Source: Lachnospiraceae bacterium
GTDB lineage: Bacteria > Bacillota > Clostridia > Lachnospirales > Lachnospiraceae
Reading direction: 5' to 3'
Length of the DNA stretch: 64,000 nucleotides
Assembly (NCBI GenBank): GCA_017397645.1
Contig: JAFQIE010000037.1
Coordinates: 51,516 to 115,515 of the forward strand
Positions within the stretch are counted from its first letter, which is position 1, and every line of letters starts with the position of its first letter. The translations under genes were made by a program, and so were the position numbers. Positions 32,932 through 43,300 of this stretch are shown here, piece after piece. Below the pieces are notes generated by a model. That model saw only the letters and a program-made list of their open reading frames with translations, was not told the origin of the DNA and did not search any database.

Positions 32932-35900
32932 ATGAGAAGGTTGAAAAGACTCTCAAGCATTTTGGCATTGATGCTGACTTTGAGTATGGTTCTTTCTGCA
33001 TGTCAGGTACCTGAAGGTGTAGAGGTTCCGTCCGGAGTTTCCATCCCTTCTGATTTGTCCGATTTGACATCAGAAGAACTGGAGCAGCTGGAGTCCTATT
33101 TGGAGGACGCAGAAGCTTCCGTGGACGCTGAAAATGCAACAGACAGCGAGGATGCTGTCTCCGGTGACACACAGGAAGGTGAGGGCACAGGAGCGGCAGG
33201 TGCAGAAGGCACCACAGACGCTGACGATACTGTGGGTGCAGAAGGCACAGCGGGTACAGACAGTACAGCTGCAGAAGATGCACAAACACAAGTGGCTGTA
33301 AAAGGTACTGTAGATTTACCTTCCGGCCGCGATTGGGTACATAAGATTTTGAATGTAAAAGAATATGTGAATGCCTATCCTGATTTGCAGGCGGCGTATG
33401 GTGACAATTGGGACGGATACGTGGACCATTATCTGACCCATGGTTTGTATGAAGGCCGCGATGAAGGTAAACTGTTTGACCCTTGGGAGTATGCAGAGGC
33501 GTACCCCGATGTAAAAGCAGCATATGGAGATGATGCGAATGCCATCATCCAGCACTATGTAAATCACGGTTATTATGAGGGTAAGACCGCAGGTACCGCA
33601 GCCGGTTATGTGGATATGGCGGATAAGACCTCCAGAGAATATATGATGAGCCATGACGTGGTGGTTCATGGGCCCAGTTCCAGACTGGACGCATTGATTA
33701 GCCATGCAGAAAATGGTATCAAGTATGCCAGAAACGCAGAGGGTGCTATGTACCCCAATCTGTTGGTAGATGGTTATAATAGGGATACCCATGAGCCTGC
33801 TACCTGGAACAGAGGCAGTAACGACCCGGCATATGTGTCCAATATCTATAGTCAGTTTAATTTCCTGAAGATGTTGGATGGTTTGACTATGCTGACCGGC
33901 GACCCGAAGTATTCCGAGGTGGCGATGGACCAGATCCGTTTCCGCTATAATACGCCTGAGACCAAAGACCAGCATGGTTTGTTCTATGCAGGTGGCCATG
34001 CGTTTTTGGATATCTTAAATGGTAGAAAATATGGTCTTCAGTATCACGAGACCAAAGACTATCAGCTTCCTTTGGAACTTCTCTGGAAGGCAGATCCTGA
34101 AGGTGCAAAGGAATTTATGCTGGGATTCTGGCAATCCCATATCCAGGATTGGTCCAGTTTGATTTTTAACCGTCATGGTGAGTGGGATAAACCATTAAAT
34201 GATGGTTGGGATAGCGAATACACCAATCCGGATCCCTGGATTCAGGCGGATACCGCACCTTTCCTTTCCACCGGTAACGATATGATGGAAATGGCGTGGT
34301 TTTTGACCAAGATGACCGGCGACCCCAAGTATGCTGTTTGGGGCGATAGAATGTTGGAAAAATACATGGGTGTAGCACATCCTGAGACCCTGTTGGTAGG
34401 GGAACAGTATGGTAATCCCATCGATATGAACTATGGTGGCGACCGTTTGCTCTATTCCGTGTTGGGCGCAGACTTTGTGACCAATTCCGGTTTTGATTTT
34501 AAGACCGCTACCATGGATGACTATAAGGTAGCAGGTGCGAACTGCCTAATCAACAGAACAGGCACCAAATGTAACACCGCATATGGTCCTCAAGTTTATG
34601 CGCAGGCATACCGTGATCTTGGAAACGAGAGATTGTATGACTTCTGCGTGAGAAATCTGGTTGGCTGGGCGAAATATATTTATGATCCCGAGTTGCATCG
34701 TTATAAGACTCCTATCTTAAACGATGGTACCGACTTGAATGAGGGAGATCATGGCAAGAAGCTGGTTGCCACCAGAACCGGTTATTACATCACCGTTGGG
34801 AAGTCCTTCCCTGAATACGAAAGCGTTTGGGGTGGCGTATATCCCGGCGCTATTGATGCTTTGTCTATCGTGAAACCTGAGGATGAAGAGTCCTATCAGA
34901 TTATTTGGGAAGCAGTCCGTGCTTTCGCAAGAAATATCGGTCATGGTGACATTGGTACCCGTATGGGTGAAAATGTCAACCTGAACATGAATTCCACTGC
35001 AGCAGCACCTGAATATGTGCAGGCCCTTTTGAAGATGTATAAATACACCGGTCATGAAGATTATTTGACTCTGGCGTGCAAGTTGGCAGACAAAATCGTG
35101 GCAAATATGTTTGATCCTGAATACGGTGTATTTGATTTGTATCCTAATTCCGCATATGTGGCATTGGATAGTGCCCAGATGTATGTGGTATTCTGTGCGG
35201 AAGCAGCATCCCAGGGATATATTAATGAGATTAATTTAGACCTGTGCCATGGAAACCATGACATCCCTCATCAGGGTATGGGCCAGGTAACCCCCGACAA
35301 GGTGTATTACGCTTCTACGAAGAAGGCACAGGATATCGTATTTGACAGAGATGAATATACCATCATTGTAAATACAGATCCTGCGTTGAACTTTACAGAC
35401 CTTTCTAACGCAAAAGAAGCTTCTGCCATTAAGCAGATGTCCTATTTGGACGTGATGGGTGCGGAAGCAGACGGATTATTCCACCCTGAGAAAGGTGTCA
35501 CCCGTGGCGAAATGAAGGCTATGGTGAGCGCTCTGTTTGGATTTAACGACGAGGCTGTGATCGCAGATGTTTTCACAGACGTGGACGTGGCGGCTAACGC
35601 GGATTACGAAGTGACCAGAGCAGAACTGGCTTCTATTCTCACCCGAGCACTGAAGGTGAAGGTGCCCGAGGGACTTTGGAATGCCGGCAATGCAACCTAT
35701 CGTTTGACCGATCAGGCTTCCATTCCTGCATGGGCAAAAGAGTATGCAGATGTGATGACCAACTACCGTATCATGGTAGACATTGAGGAAGAGGTTTTCG
35801 ATCCTTCTGCAGTGGTAACCAAGGATATGGCAGCAGGTATTTTCTCAGAAGTGGGCAGATTTATCGAATTGCCCGGCGTAAAGGCAATCATTCCTGCAAT

Positions 35901-38900
35901 CAAACCTTTCAATGCTACCAACGACGAGCTCTTCTGGGAGACCATAGATGGTTCTGTAGTGGAAGTGGACAGCGAGGGTAGATTGTATGCCGTTTCCGAA
36001 GGAAGCACCAAGGTGCGTGTATCCAACGCAGATGGAACCTTCGCGGATTTGGCAGTGAATGTAGTCGTTAGAGACGATTGGATGATTCAAGAAGTCCGCG
36101 TCAACGGTGAGGCTTTGAGCTCCTTTAACTCTGACACCTTAGAGCATGAGATCAATTTGGATCTGGGTACCCATACTGTACCTACCATCGAGGCAACCAG
36201 CTTCACCGGCGAGCCTGTAGTGATTGAATTGCCTGACAGCCTGCCCGGAGCGGCAACGCTCTATGTACAGGGCTGTGATGTGAAGTATACTTTGCAGATT
36301 AACAATGACTATGTGGATTGGCTGATTGATGAAAACTTCAATCATAAGATCGGTACTTCCATTGAAAAGATTACCACTGACAAATTCCAGTGGTTCATCA
36401 ATGGTTTGACCACCAGATATTTGCCTGATTGGCGAGTGATTCCTAAGAACTGGGTAAGACCTGACTACGAAGGTTATGGTTGTATGGTATTCCCTTACAG
36501 AATGGAATACAACGTGGAAGGCCAGTGTTACCTGACATTTACGGATGAATATGTACAGTTGACCGGTGAAGAAGCGGATGATAAGCTCATGGTCTTTGAC
36601 ATGGACATCGCTGTGAAGAATATGGAAGGCAAAGACAATGGTTATGCCATCCGTATTATGGAGCGTTTCGGAAGTACTTACCATGCGGCAGCAAGATTTG
36701 TTATTAAGGAAGATGGTATTGCCCGTGAGGTGAACTCTTCTTCCGTAGATAAGCCTACCAAGAGAGCTTTGGTAGATGGCGAATTCGTGAACCTGAAGCT
36801 GGTGTTGGATAAAAAGAACAGAACCTTCCATTACTACTTCAATGGAGAACTGTTACAGAGAGACATTCCTTTCTTCCACGGAGACAAGGTTCCTAATATT
36901 TATGCGTTGTACATTGCGACCATTAACGAGGAAGCAAACAAGGAATGCCATGCAGAGTTATTTATGGATAATCTGAAGTGTTATCAGATTACTCACGATG
37001 CATTTAAAGAATTTATGCCTCAGGAGGCCATTGCTCCTCCTACCCCTAAGCCCGAATGGCTGACCAATCCTATCAATATCAACTATGATAATTATAGTGC
37101 GGGCAAGACCATTCAGCAGACCAGCGTAGATCCCTACACCGGTCATGTGGCAGAAGGTATGTACTATGGTTATGCAACTGTAGTGAACAAGAATGTTGTA
37201 GATGCAACAGCTGAAGCCACAGATATGGCTTTGGAAATGAAATACAATCCCAACGCGACCACCAGCGGAAGTTTCCGTTATATTATGGATGCCAATGTAC
37301 TTCAGAAGTTGGGTACAGAAGCAGACGATAAGAATTTGGTGATTGAGATGGATTTGGCAGTGGACGGTGCGGACGCGAAGCCCCAGGGTTATCGTATCTC
37401 CATCAGTCAGGCACTTAGCGGCGGATATATGTCTGTAGCAAGATTTATCTTGAACGATACGGAGTTTGGCCGCATTATGAACTCCAGCGACAAGATGGTG
37501 GATCCTACTTTGAGAACCACAGTAAACAAGGGTGACTTTATGCACCTAAAGGTGGTCATCAATAAGAAGACCAAGAGCTTCAGTTATTATGTCAATGATG
37601 TAATGATTGAAAAGAATGTACCCAGCCTTTACTCGGGTATACCGGATGTGGGATGTATCCTCTATACCGTATATAAAGAAGCGGAAGGCGAACTGGACAG
37701 CAAACTGTATATGGATAATCTGAATGTGTACGTAGAGGATCCTCAGCCCGAAGGTACGCCCAGACCCACCCATGTACCTGTACCTACGCCCACACCGATG
37801 CCTACTGCAACGCCCCATCCTTATCCCATCAATGAGGATTACAATAGTTATGCAGAGGGAACCCTGTTCCACAGTAAAACATCGACCGAATACTATACTG
37901 CAGCTGTATCCGAAAGCAATTACACTGCCCGCGGAAAAGTAGTAGCAAAGACGGTAGTGGATTCCAACGCGGCAGCAGAAGATATGTGTATGGAGTTGTC
38001 TTATGATACTGCTTATACATTGAACTATCGTATCCACTTGGGAGATCCCTATGCATATGTTCTTGGCGCGAACGCATTCGGCAGCAGATACATCGTTGCT
38101 GAAATGGATATCGCGCTGAAGGGCACAGATGCCAAAGCGGCAGGCGTGAATGTGGCACTGAGCCAGAAACTGAGCGGCGGATATTTGTCCGTAGCCAAGT
38201 TTAAACTGACAGATGATACTTTCGCCCGTTATAAAGATTCCAACAATACGGTTACCGGCGTCGCAGCTACCAAGGGACAGTTCGGCAATCTGAAGGTTGT
38301 AATTGATAAGCAAACCAAGAAGTATACTTACTTCTGGAATGGTCAGGTAGTAGAGAGCGAAGTAAACGCGCTGTTTAGTGGTACCCCTAACCTTGGTGTG
38401 GTTCACTTCCAGGTGGTGAAGGAAGCACAGGCAGGTTTGGATATCAAGATGTATGTGGATAACCTGAAACTGTATGAGGCTGATGTGATGCCGGAAGCAC
38501 CTACTATGGCACCTGCAACACCCGCACCTACAGTAGATCCTAATGCACCCACAGCAGAGCCCACTCCGGCGCCTACTCCGGCACCCACCATCAATCCTGT
38601 GGTTGTAAACGCAACCTTCGACGGATATGAGTTGGGCAAGATGATGCATACCATCTCCGAAGATTACTGGGCAGGTAAGTTGGCAGAAAGCTATGGCCAT
38701 GAGAAAGGTATTGTGGTGGCGAAAACCACGGTAGATCCTACAGCAGCAACCACAGATTACTGCTTAGAGTTTACGCCCAGAACTTCCTTGGAGAGCCGTT
38801 TCCACACCCTGAACTTCCGCATGAACATTGATGCAGAGCACCAGGTAAGTCTCGGAAGTACAGTGGATGAGAATAAGTATTTGGTAGTAGAGATGGATTT

Positions 38901-40095
38901 GGCCATCAAGGGCCAGGATGCAAAACCTGCAGGATACTTGATACGTTTTGCAGGTGACGGCACCTACGCACTGACTAACTTCTTGCTGAAAGACGATTAC
39001 TTGGGCAGATATTTGAGTTCTTCCGTAACCAATACTGCCAATGAAAAGAATGCATACACCAAGGGCGAATTCGTTCACTTGAAGTGGGTGATGGACAGAG
39101 AGACCAAGAAGTATTCATACTTCATGGACGGTAATCTGGTAGAGGCTGATGTCAACGCACAGTTTGGCGGCGCAGACCAGACCCCCGCATTGAAGTACAT
39201 CTGCTTCCAGATTGTCAGAGAGACCTTGGCAGAAGGCGCAACCGGACTGGATTCCAAGTTGTATGTAGATAACGTAAAAGTTTTTGTGACGGATGAGCAT
39301 CCGTTGGCAACACCTGTACCCACTGCAGAACCCACCGCGGCACCCACTGCAGCTCCTACAGAGGCACCTGCAGAGCCTACTGCGGCACCTACCGCGGCAC
39401 CCACACAGGACCCCGGTACACCTATTACTTACGACATTCATGAGATTTACGACGAGCATGACGCCGATACGCTGCTGATAAACACCAATACTGCAAAGTA
39501 TAATTGGATGGTTTATCCTGCAGGTTACGATCAGCAGGTAAAGATTGTGAATAAGAGTGACATAGATCCAACTGCTACATCCGGAGATAAGTGCATTAAG
39601 TTCCCCTATGTGCATGGATATACCATGAACGGAGGAGGACGCATGATTTTCACCGACGTATATGGTATCGGTTCGGAACCCGGCACGGTAGTTGCTGAGT
39701 TCGATTACGCGATTGGCGGAGCAGACAAGAAGAGCGTTCCCTATGGTGTTTTCATGAACACTGAGTATGTGGAAAACAGAACTTTCCACATTTCCAGATG
39801 GCAAACAGATGGCGAAATCTACTACCTCCAGAAGCATGAGAATTGGGAATACCATATGATAGAAGAAACCAAAGGCAATGTGGTAAAGGGACAGTTCAAT
39901 ACCGTTAAGATTGTGATAGACCTTTCTACCGGAGGTTTTGACTATTACTATAATGGTCAGCTGATGCAGGGCGGAATGCCTATCTGTCATACAGAAACCT
40001 CTGATTTTGGAACCTTCTGGGTAAGTGTTCCTATGGATCCTACCGAGATTGATTCTGCGATTTATATTGATAACATCAAGATTTATAGACAGTAA
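32932..40095 (+). CDS. Giant multidomain surface lipoprotein 1 (lyase-like toroid, SLH, jelly-roll repeats)
   Basis: A 2387-residue exported protein. Lipobox LSAC gives Cys24, then an acidic tether (~25-125). Two YPD...EGR repeats (~140-221) precede an alpha/alpha-toroid-type domain (~249-784) with HETKDYQLPLELLWKADPEG, SSLIFNRHGEWD, LSTGNDMMEMAWFLTKMTGD and repeated TGDPKY turns, reminiscent of pectate-type polysaccharide lyases; the family is not certain. SLH repeats follow (~834-979, VTRGEMKAMV), a Big-type domain (~990-1048), a beta domain (~1050-1127), then five jelly-roll repeats of ~225 residues (from ~1129, 1379, 1632, 1890, 2165) each with a K.SYYxNG-like strand and an LYxDNxKxY ending, joined by Pro/Thr/Ala linkers. 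Likely a cell-surface polysaccharide-degrading or binding protein. Paralogue of the next gene. Confidence 0.75.
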   Translation: MRRLKRLSSILALMLTLSMVLSACQVPEGVEVPSGVSIPSDLSDLTSEELEQLESYLEDAEASVDAENATDSEDAVSGDTQEGEGTGAAGAEGTTDADDTVGAEGTAGTDSTAAEDAQTQVAVKGTVDLPSGRDWVHKILNVKEYVNAYPDLQAAYGDNWDGYVDHYLTHGLYEGRDEGKLFDPWEYAEAYPDVKAAYGDDANAIIQHYVNHGYYEGKTAGTAAGYVDMADKTSREYMMSHDVVVHGPSSRLDALISHAENGIKYARNAEGAMYPNLLVDGYNRDTHEPATWNRGSNDPAYVSNIYSQFNFLKMLDGLTMLTGDPKYSEVAMDQIRFRYNTPETKDQHGLFYAGGHAFLDILNGRKYGLQYHETKDYQLPLELLWKADPEGAKEFMLGFWQSHIQDWSSLIFNRHGEWDKPLNDGWDSEYTNPDPWIQADTAPFLSTGNDMMEMAWFLTKMTGDPKYAVWGDRMLEKYMGVAHPETLLVGEQYGNPIDMNYGGDRLLYSVLGADFVTNSGFDFKTATMDDYKVAGANCLINRTGTKCNTAYGPQVYAQAYRDLGNERLYDFCVRNLVGWAKYIYDPELHRYKTPILNDGTDLNEGDHGKKLVATRTGYYITVGKSFPEYESVWGGVYPGAIDALSIVKPEDEESYQIIWEAVRAFARNIGHGDIGTRMGENVNLNMNSTAAAPEYVQALLKMYKYTGHEDYLTLACKLADKIVANMFDPEYGVFDLYPNSAYVALDSAQMYVVFCAEAASQGYINEINLDLCHGNHDIPHQGMGQVTPDKVYYASTKKAQDIVFDRDEYTIIVNTDPALNFTDLSNAKEASAIKQMSYLDVMGAEADGLFHPEKGVTRGEMKAMVSALFGFNDEAVIADVFTDVDVAANADYEVTRAELASILTRALKVKVPEGLWNAGNATYRLTDQASIPAWAKEYADVMTNYRIMVDIEEEVFDPSAVVTKDMAAGIFSEVGRFIELPGVKAIIPAIKPFNATNDELFWETIDGSVVEVDSEGRLYAVSEGSTKVRVSNADGTFADLAVNVVVRDDWMIQEVRVNGEALSSFNSDTLEHEINLDLGTHTVPTIEATSFTGEPVVIELPDSLPGAATLYVQGCDVKYTLQINNDYVDWLIDENFNHKIGTSIEKITTDKFQWFINGLTTRYLPDWRVIPKNWVRPDYEGYGCMVFPYRMEYNVEGQCYLTFTDEYVQLTGEEADDKLMVFDMDIAVKNMEGKDNGYAIRIMERFGSTYHAAARFVIKEDGIAREVNSSSVDKPTKRALVDGEFVNLKLVLDKKNRTFHYYFNGELLQRDIPFFHGDKVPNIYALYIATINEEANKECHAELFMDNLKCYQITHDAFKEFMPQEAIAPPTPKPEWLTNPININYDNYSAGKTIQQTSVDPYTGHVAEGMYYGYATVVNKNVVDATAEATDMALEMKYNPNATTSGSFRYIMDANVLQKLGTEADDKNLVIEMDLAVDGADAKPQGYRISISQALSGGYMSVARFILNDTEFGRIMNSSDKMVDPTLRTTVNKGDFMHLKVVINKKTKSFSYYVNDVMIEKNVPSLYSGIPDVGCILYTVYKEAEGELDSKLYMDNLNVYVEDPQPEGTPRPTHVPVPTPTPMPTATPHPYPINEDYNSYAEGTLFHSKTSTEYYTAAVSESNYTARGKVVAKTVVDSNAAAEDMCMELSYDTAYTLNYRIHLGDPYAYVLGANAFGSRYIVAEMDIALKGTDAKAAGVNVALSQKLSGGYLSVAKFKLTDDTFARYKDSNNTVTGVAATKGQFGNLKVVIDKQTKKYTYFWNGQVVESEVNALFSGTPNLGVVHFQVVKEAQAGLDIKMYVDNLKLYEADVMPEAPTMAPATPAPTVDPNAPTAEPTPAPTPAPTINPVVVNATFDGYELGKMMHTISEDYWAGKLAESYGHEKGIVVAKTTVDPTAATTDYCLEFTPRTSLESRFHTLNFRMNIDAEHQVSLGSTVDENKYLVVEMDLAIKGQDAKPAGYLIRFAGDGTYALTNFLLKDDYLGRYLSSSVTNTANEKNAYTKGEFVHLKWVMDRETKKYSYFMDGNLVEADVNAQFGGADQTPALKYICFQIVRETLAEGATGLDSKLYVDNVKVFVTDEHPLATPVPTAEPTAAPTAAPTEAPAEPTAAPTAAPTQDPGTPITYDIHEIYDEHDADTLLINTNTAKYNWMVYPAGYDQQVKIVNKSDIDPTATSGDKCIKFPYVHGYTMNGGGRMIFTDVYGIGSEPGTVVAEFDYAIGGADKKSVPYGVFMNTEYVENRTFHISRWQTDGEIYYLQKHENWEYHMIEETKGNVVKGQFNTVKIVIDLSTGGFDYYYNGQLMQGGMPICHTETSDFGTFWVSVPMDPTEIDSAIYIDNIKIYRQ

Positions 40096-40131
40096 TCAAA
40101 AATAGGTACAATAATTGTATAAGATTTGGAG

Positions 40132-40160
40132 AAGCACCTTCCTTCGGGAGGGTGCTTTTG
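40132..40160 (+). terminator. Intrinsic terminator with TTCG tetraloop after giant protein 1
   Basis: AAGCACCTTCC (40132-40142) pairs with GGAGGGTGCTT (40147-40157), loop TTCG, then TTG and a T run nearby. The second giant gene has the same stem-loop plan. Confidence 0.88.
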
Positions 40161-40225
40161 TCATTTTTTACAATAATTATCATAAAAATTTGTATATTTA
40201 ATGCAAGAAAAAGATATAAAAGTGA

Positions 40226-40255
40226 TTGAAATCCTACAACCTCGCGTGCTATAAT
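40226..40255 (+). promoter_or_regulatory. Strong promoter of giant surface protein 2
   Basis: TTGAAA (40226-40231), 18 bases, TATAAT (40250-40255) with an extended TGC just before the -10. The leader to the ATG at 40322 is ~60 bases with GGAGGAG at 40310-40316. Confidence 0.75.
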
Positions 40256-40321
40256 ATATTCGGAGTATTGCCGTGAATTAGATGGCGATAAATTCAAAAA
40301 AATAAAATGGAGGAGTGAAGA

Positions 40322-43300
40322 ATGAGAAAAGCAAAAAGACTCACAGGCATTTTAGCATTGGCGTTATCTTTGAGCATGGTTCTTTCTGCATGTCAGGTTC
40401 CTGAAGGTGTAGAAGTTCCCTCCGGCGTTTCTATTCCTTCTGATTTGTCAGATTTGACTTCAGAAGAATTGGAACAGTTGGAGTCCTATTTAGAGGACGC
40501 AGAAGCTTCCGTAGATGCTGAAGATGCGAAAGACAGTGAAGATGCTGTCAGCGATGATGCTCAGACCGGTACAGATGCTGCCGGCGATGAAAGCGCCACA
40601 GGTGCTGAAGGAGCAGATAAAAACGCTGACAATGAGACTGCAGCGGGCACAGAAGATGCGTCTGATGCGGCAAAAGATATTGCTTTAAAAGGAACGGTAG
40701 ATTTACCTTCCGGTCGCGACTGGGTACATAAGATTCTGAATGTAGAAGAATATGTAAACGCATATCCCGATTTGCAGGCGGCATACGGCGACGACTGGGA
40801 CGGATATGTGGACCACTATCTGACCTATGGTCTGTATGAAGGCCGTGATGAAGGTAAGTTGTTTGATCCTTGGGAGTATGCAGAGGCCTATCCTGATGTA
40901 AAGGCGGCTTATGGAGATGATGCAAATGCCATCATTCAGCACTATGTAAATCATGGTTATTATGAGGGTAAGACCGCAGGTACCGCAGCAGGTTATGTGG
41001 ATATGGCGGATAAGACCTCCAGAGAGTATATGATGAGCCATGATGTGGTAGTAAGAGGTCCCAGCTCCAGAATAGAAGCCCTGACTACGCATATGGATAC
41101 TGTTTTGAAGTATGCGAGAAATATTGAGGGTGTAGAATATCCTCAGTTGTTTGTAGATGGTTTGAACAAGGACAACTATGAGCCTACTTCATGGAACAAG
41201 GGTGCTCCCTATGAAACCTATGCCTCCAATCTGTATGCACAGTTCAACCTGTTGAAGGCTATGGACGGCATGACCCTGCTGACCGGAGATCCGAAGTATT
41301 CCGAAGCTGCATTGCAGCAGATTCAACTTCGTTTCAGTGATCCTAAATTGATGGATAGTTCCGGTTTGCCCTATGCAGGTGGTCATAAGTTCTTTGATAT
41401 TAAGGGTGGTGAACCTATAGGCTTGGATTACCACGAGACCAAAGACTATCAGGTGCCTTATGAATTGTTCTACAAGGCTGACCCTGAGGGAACCAAGAGA
41501 TACATCACTGCATTTTGGAATGCACATATCTATGACTGGTCCAGTTTGATTATGAACCGTCATGGTTATTGGGATACCCCTGTGGTGGAGGCTTGGGATA
41601 GTGCCTACACCAACCCTGACCCTTGGGTGCCTGCAGATACTGCACCCTTCCTGTCCACCGGTAACGACCTGATGGAAATGGCATGGTTTTTGACTAAAGT
41701 GACCGGTGATCCCAAGTACGAGGCTTGGGGCGAGAGATTGCTGGATAAATACATCGGCGTATCCAATCCTGAGACCACGCTGGTAGGCGAACAGTATGGT
41801 ACCATGCTGGAGGATGTCAGCTTGTATGGTCAGGACCGTTTCCTGTATTCCGTTATGGGTGCAGATTTCGTCACCAGAACAGGTTTTGATTTCAAGACTG
41901 CTACCATGGACGACTACAAGAAGTTCGGTGCCAACTCTTTGGTAACCAGAACCACACTGAAGACCAGTGCGGCTTACGGCCCTCAGGACATGGCTGAGAT
42001 GTATCGTTGGAGCGGCAATGAAAAACTTTATACATTTGTAAAGAACAATGTAAAGAACTTTGCGGTTTATGTTTATGACCAGCAGAGACATCTGTTTAAG
42101 ACGCCCATCCTAAATGATGGTACGGACTTGAATGAAGGTAAGAATGGCAAGCAACTGCTTGCTACCAGAACCGGTTATTATATGACCCAGGGCAAGCCTT
42201 TCCCTGAGACCGAAGGTGTATGGGGCGGCGTATTCCCCGGTATGATTGATGCGATATCCATCCTCAAGCCTGAGGATCAGGAAGCCTATGATATCATCTG
42301 GGAAGCAGCCCGAGCATATGCGAGACATGTAGATTTGGGCGACATCGGTACCCGCATGGGTGAGAATGTCAATCTGAATATGACCACCCAGCAAACTGCA
42401 CCGGAATACATTCAGGCAGTAGTAAAGATGTACAAGTACACAGGCCATCCTGATTATTTAGAGCTGGCTTGTAATATGGCGGACACTGTCGTAAAAAATG
42501 CCTTTGACCCTGAACTTGGGTTAATCCGTTCCGGCACCAACCATGCATATATGCAAATCAGCCCGGACAACCTGCACAGCGTATTTATCGTAGAGGCAGC
42601 TTCACAGGGCTTGGTAGACCAGATTAATCTGGATATCAGCCATGGCGGACATGACGTACCCCACGATGGTATGGGCCAGGTAAGTGGTTCTGCGGTATGG
42701 TGGAGAAATAAGGTCAATGTTAAGAGTGTGAAATTTGACTCAGATGAGTACTCCATCATTGTGGACAGAGAGCCTCAGGCCATTTTTGAAGATGTGAATG
42801 GCGCAGAAGAGATTTCAGCTATTAAGCAAATGGCTTCCATCGGTGTGATGAAGGCAGAAGACGATGGATTGTTCCATCCTGAGAAAACTGTGACCCGCGG
42901 AGAATTGGTGGAAATGATCAACGCTCTGTTTGGTTTCACCGATGCATCACAGACTGATGCGGCATTTGCAGATATTGATTTGGATGCGGCTTATGCCCAT
43001 TATGAAGTAACCAGAGCGGAAATGGCTTCTGTCATTGTCAAAGCATTGGCGGTGAAAATGCCTGACTATACATGGCACGACGGTGATGCAACTTATCGTT
43101 TGACAGATGTGGATTCCATTCCTGCATGGGCGAAGGATTACGCAGATATTGTAACCAATCACCGTTTGATGGTGGATTTGGAAGACGAGACCTTTGAACC
43201 CAATGTGGTTGTTACCAAGGATATGGCAGCAGGCATCTTCCAGGAAGTGGCTCGTTATATTACCCTTCCTGCAGTGAAGGCAGTGCTTCCCGAAGTGCTT

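Noticed and set aside
32699-33523. Minus-strand frame of 274 codons opposite the start of giant protein 1
   Set aside because: Its Pro/His/Leu-rich composition mirrors the acidic tether on the other strand, and it covers the promoter region of galM.
37546-38700. Long minus-strand open frames within the giant genes (also 39115-39990, 45065-46027, 43634-44533)
   Set aside because: They are shadows created by codon bias of the plus-strand repeats: Cys/Ile/His/Arg-rich, no ribosome sites, no recognisable domains, and they follow the repeat periodicity.
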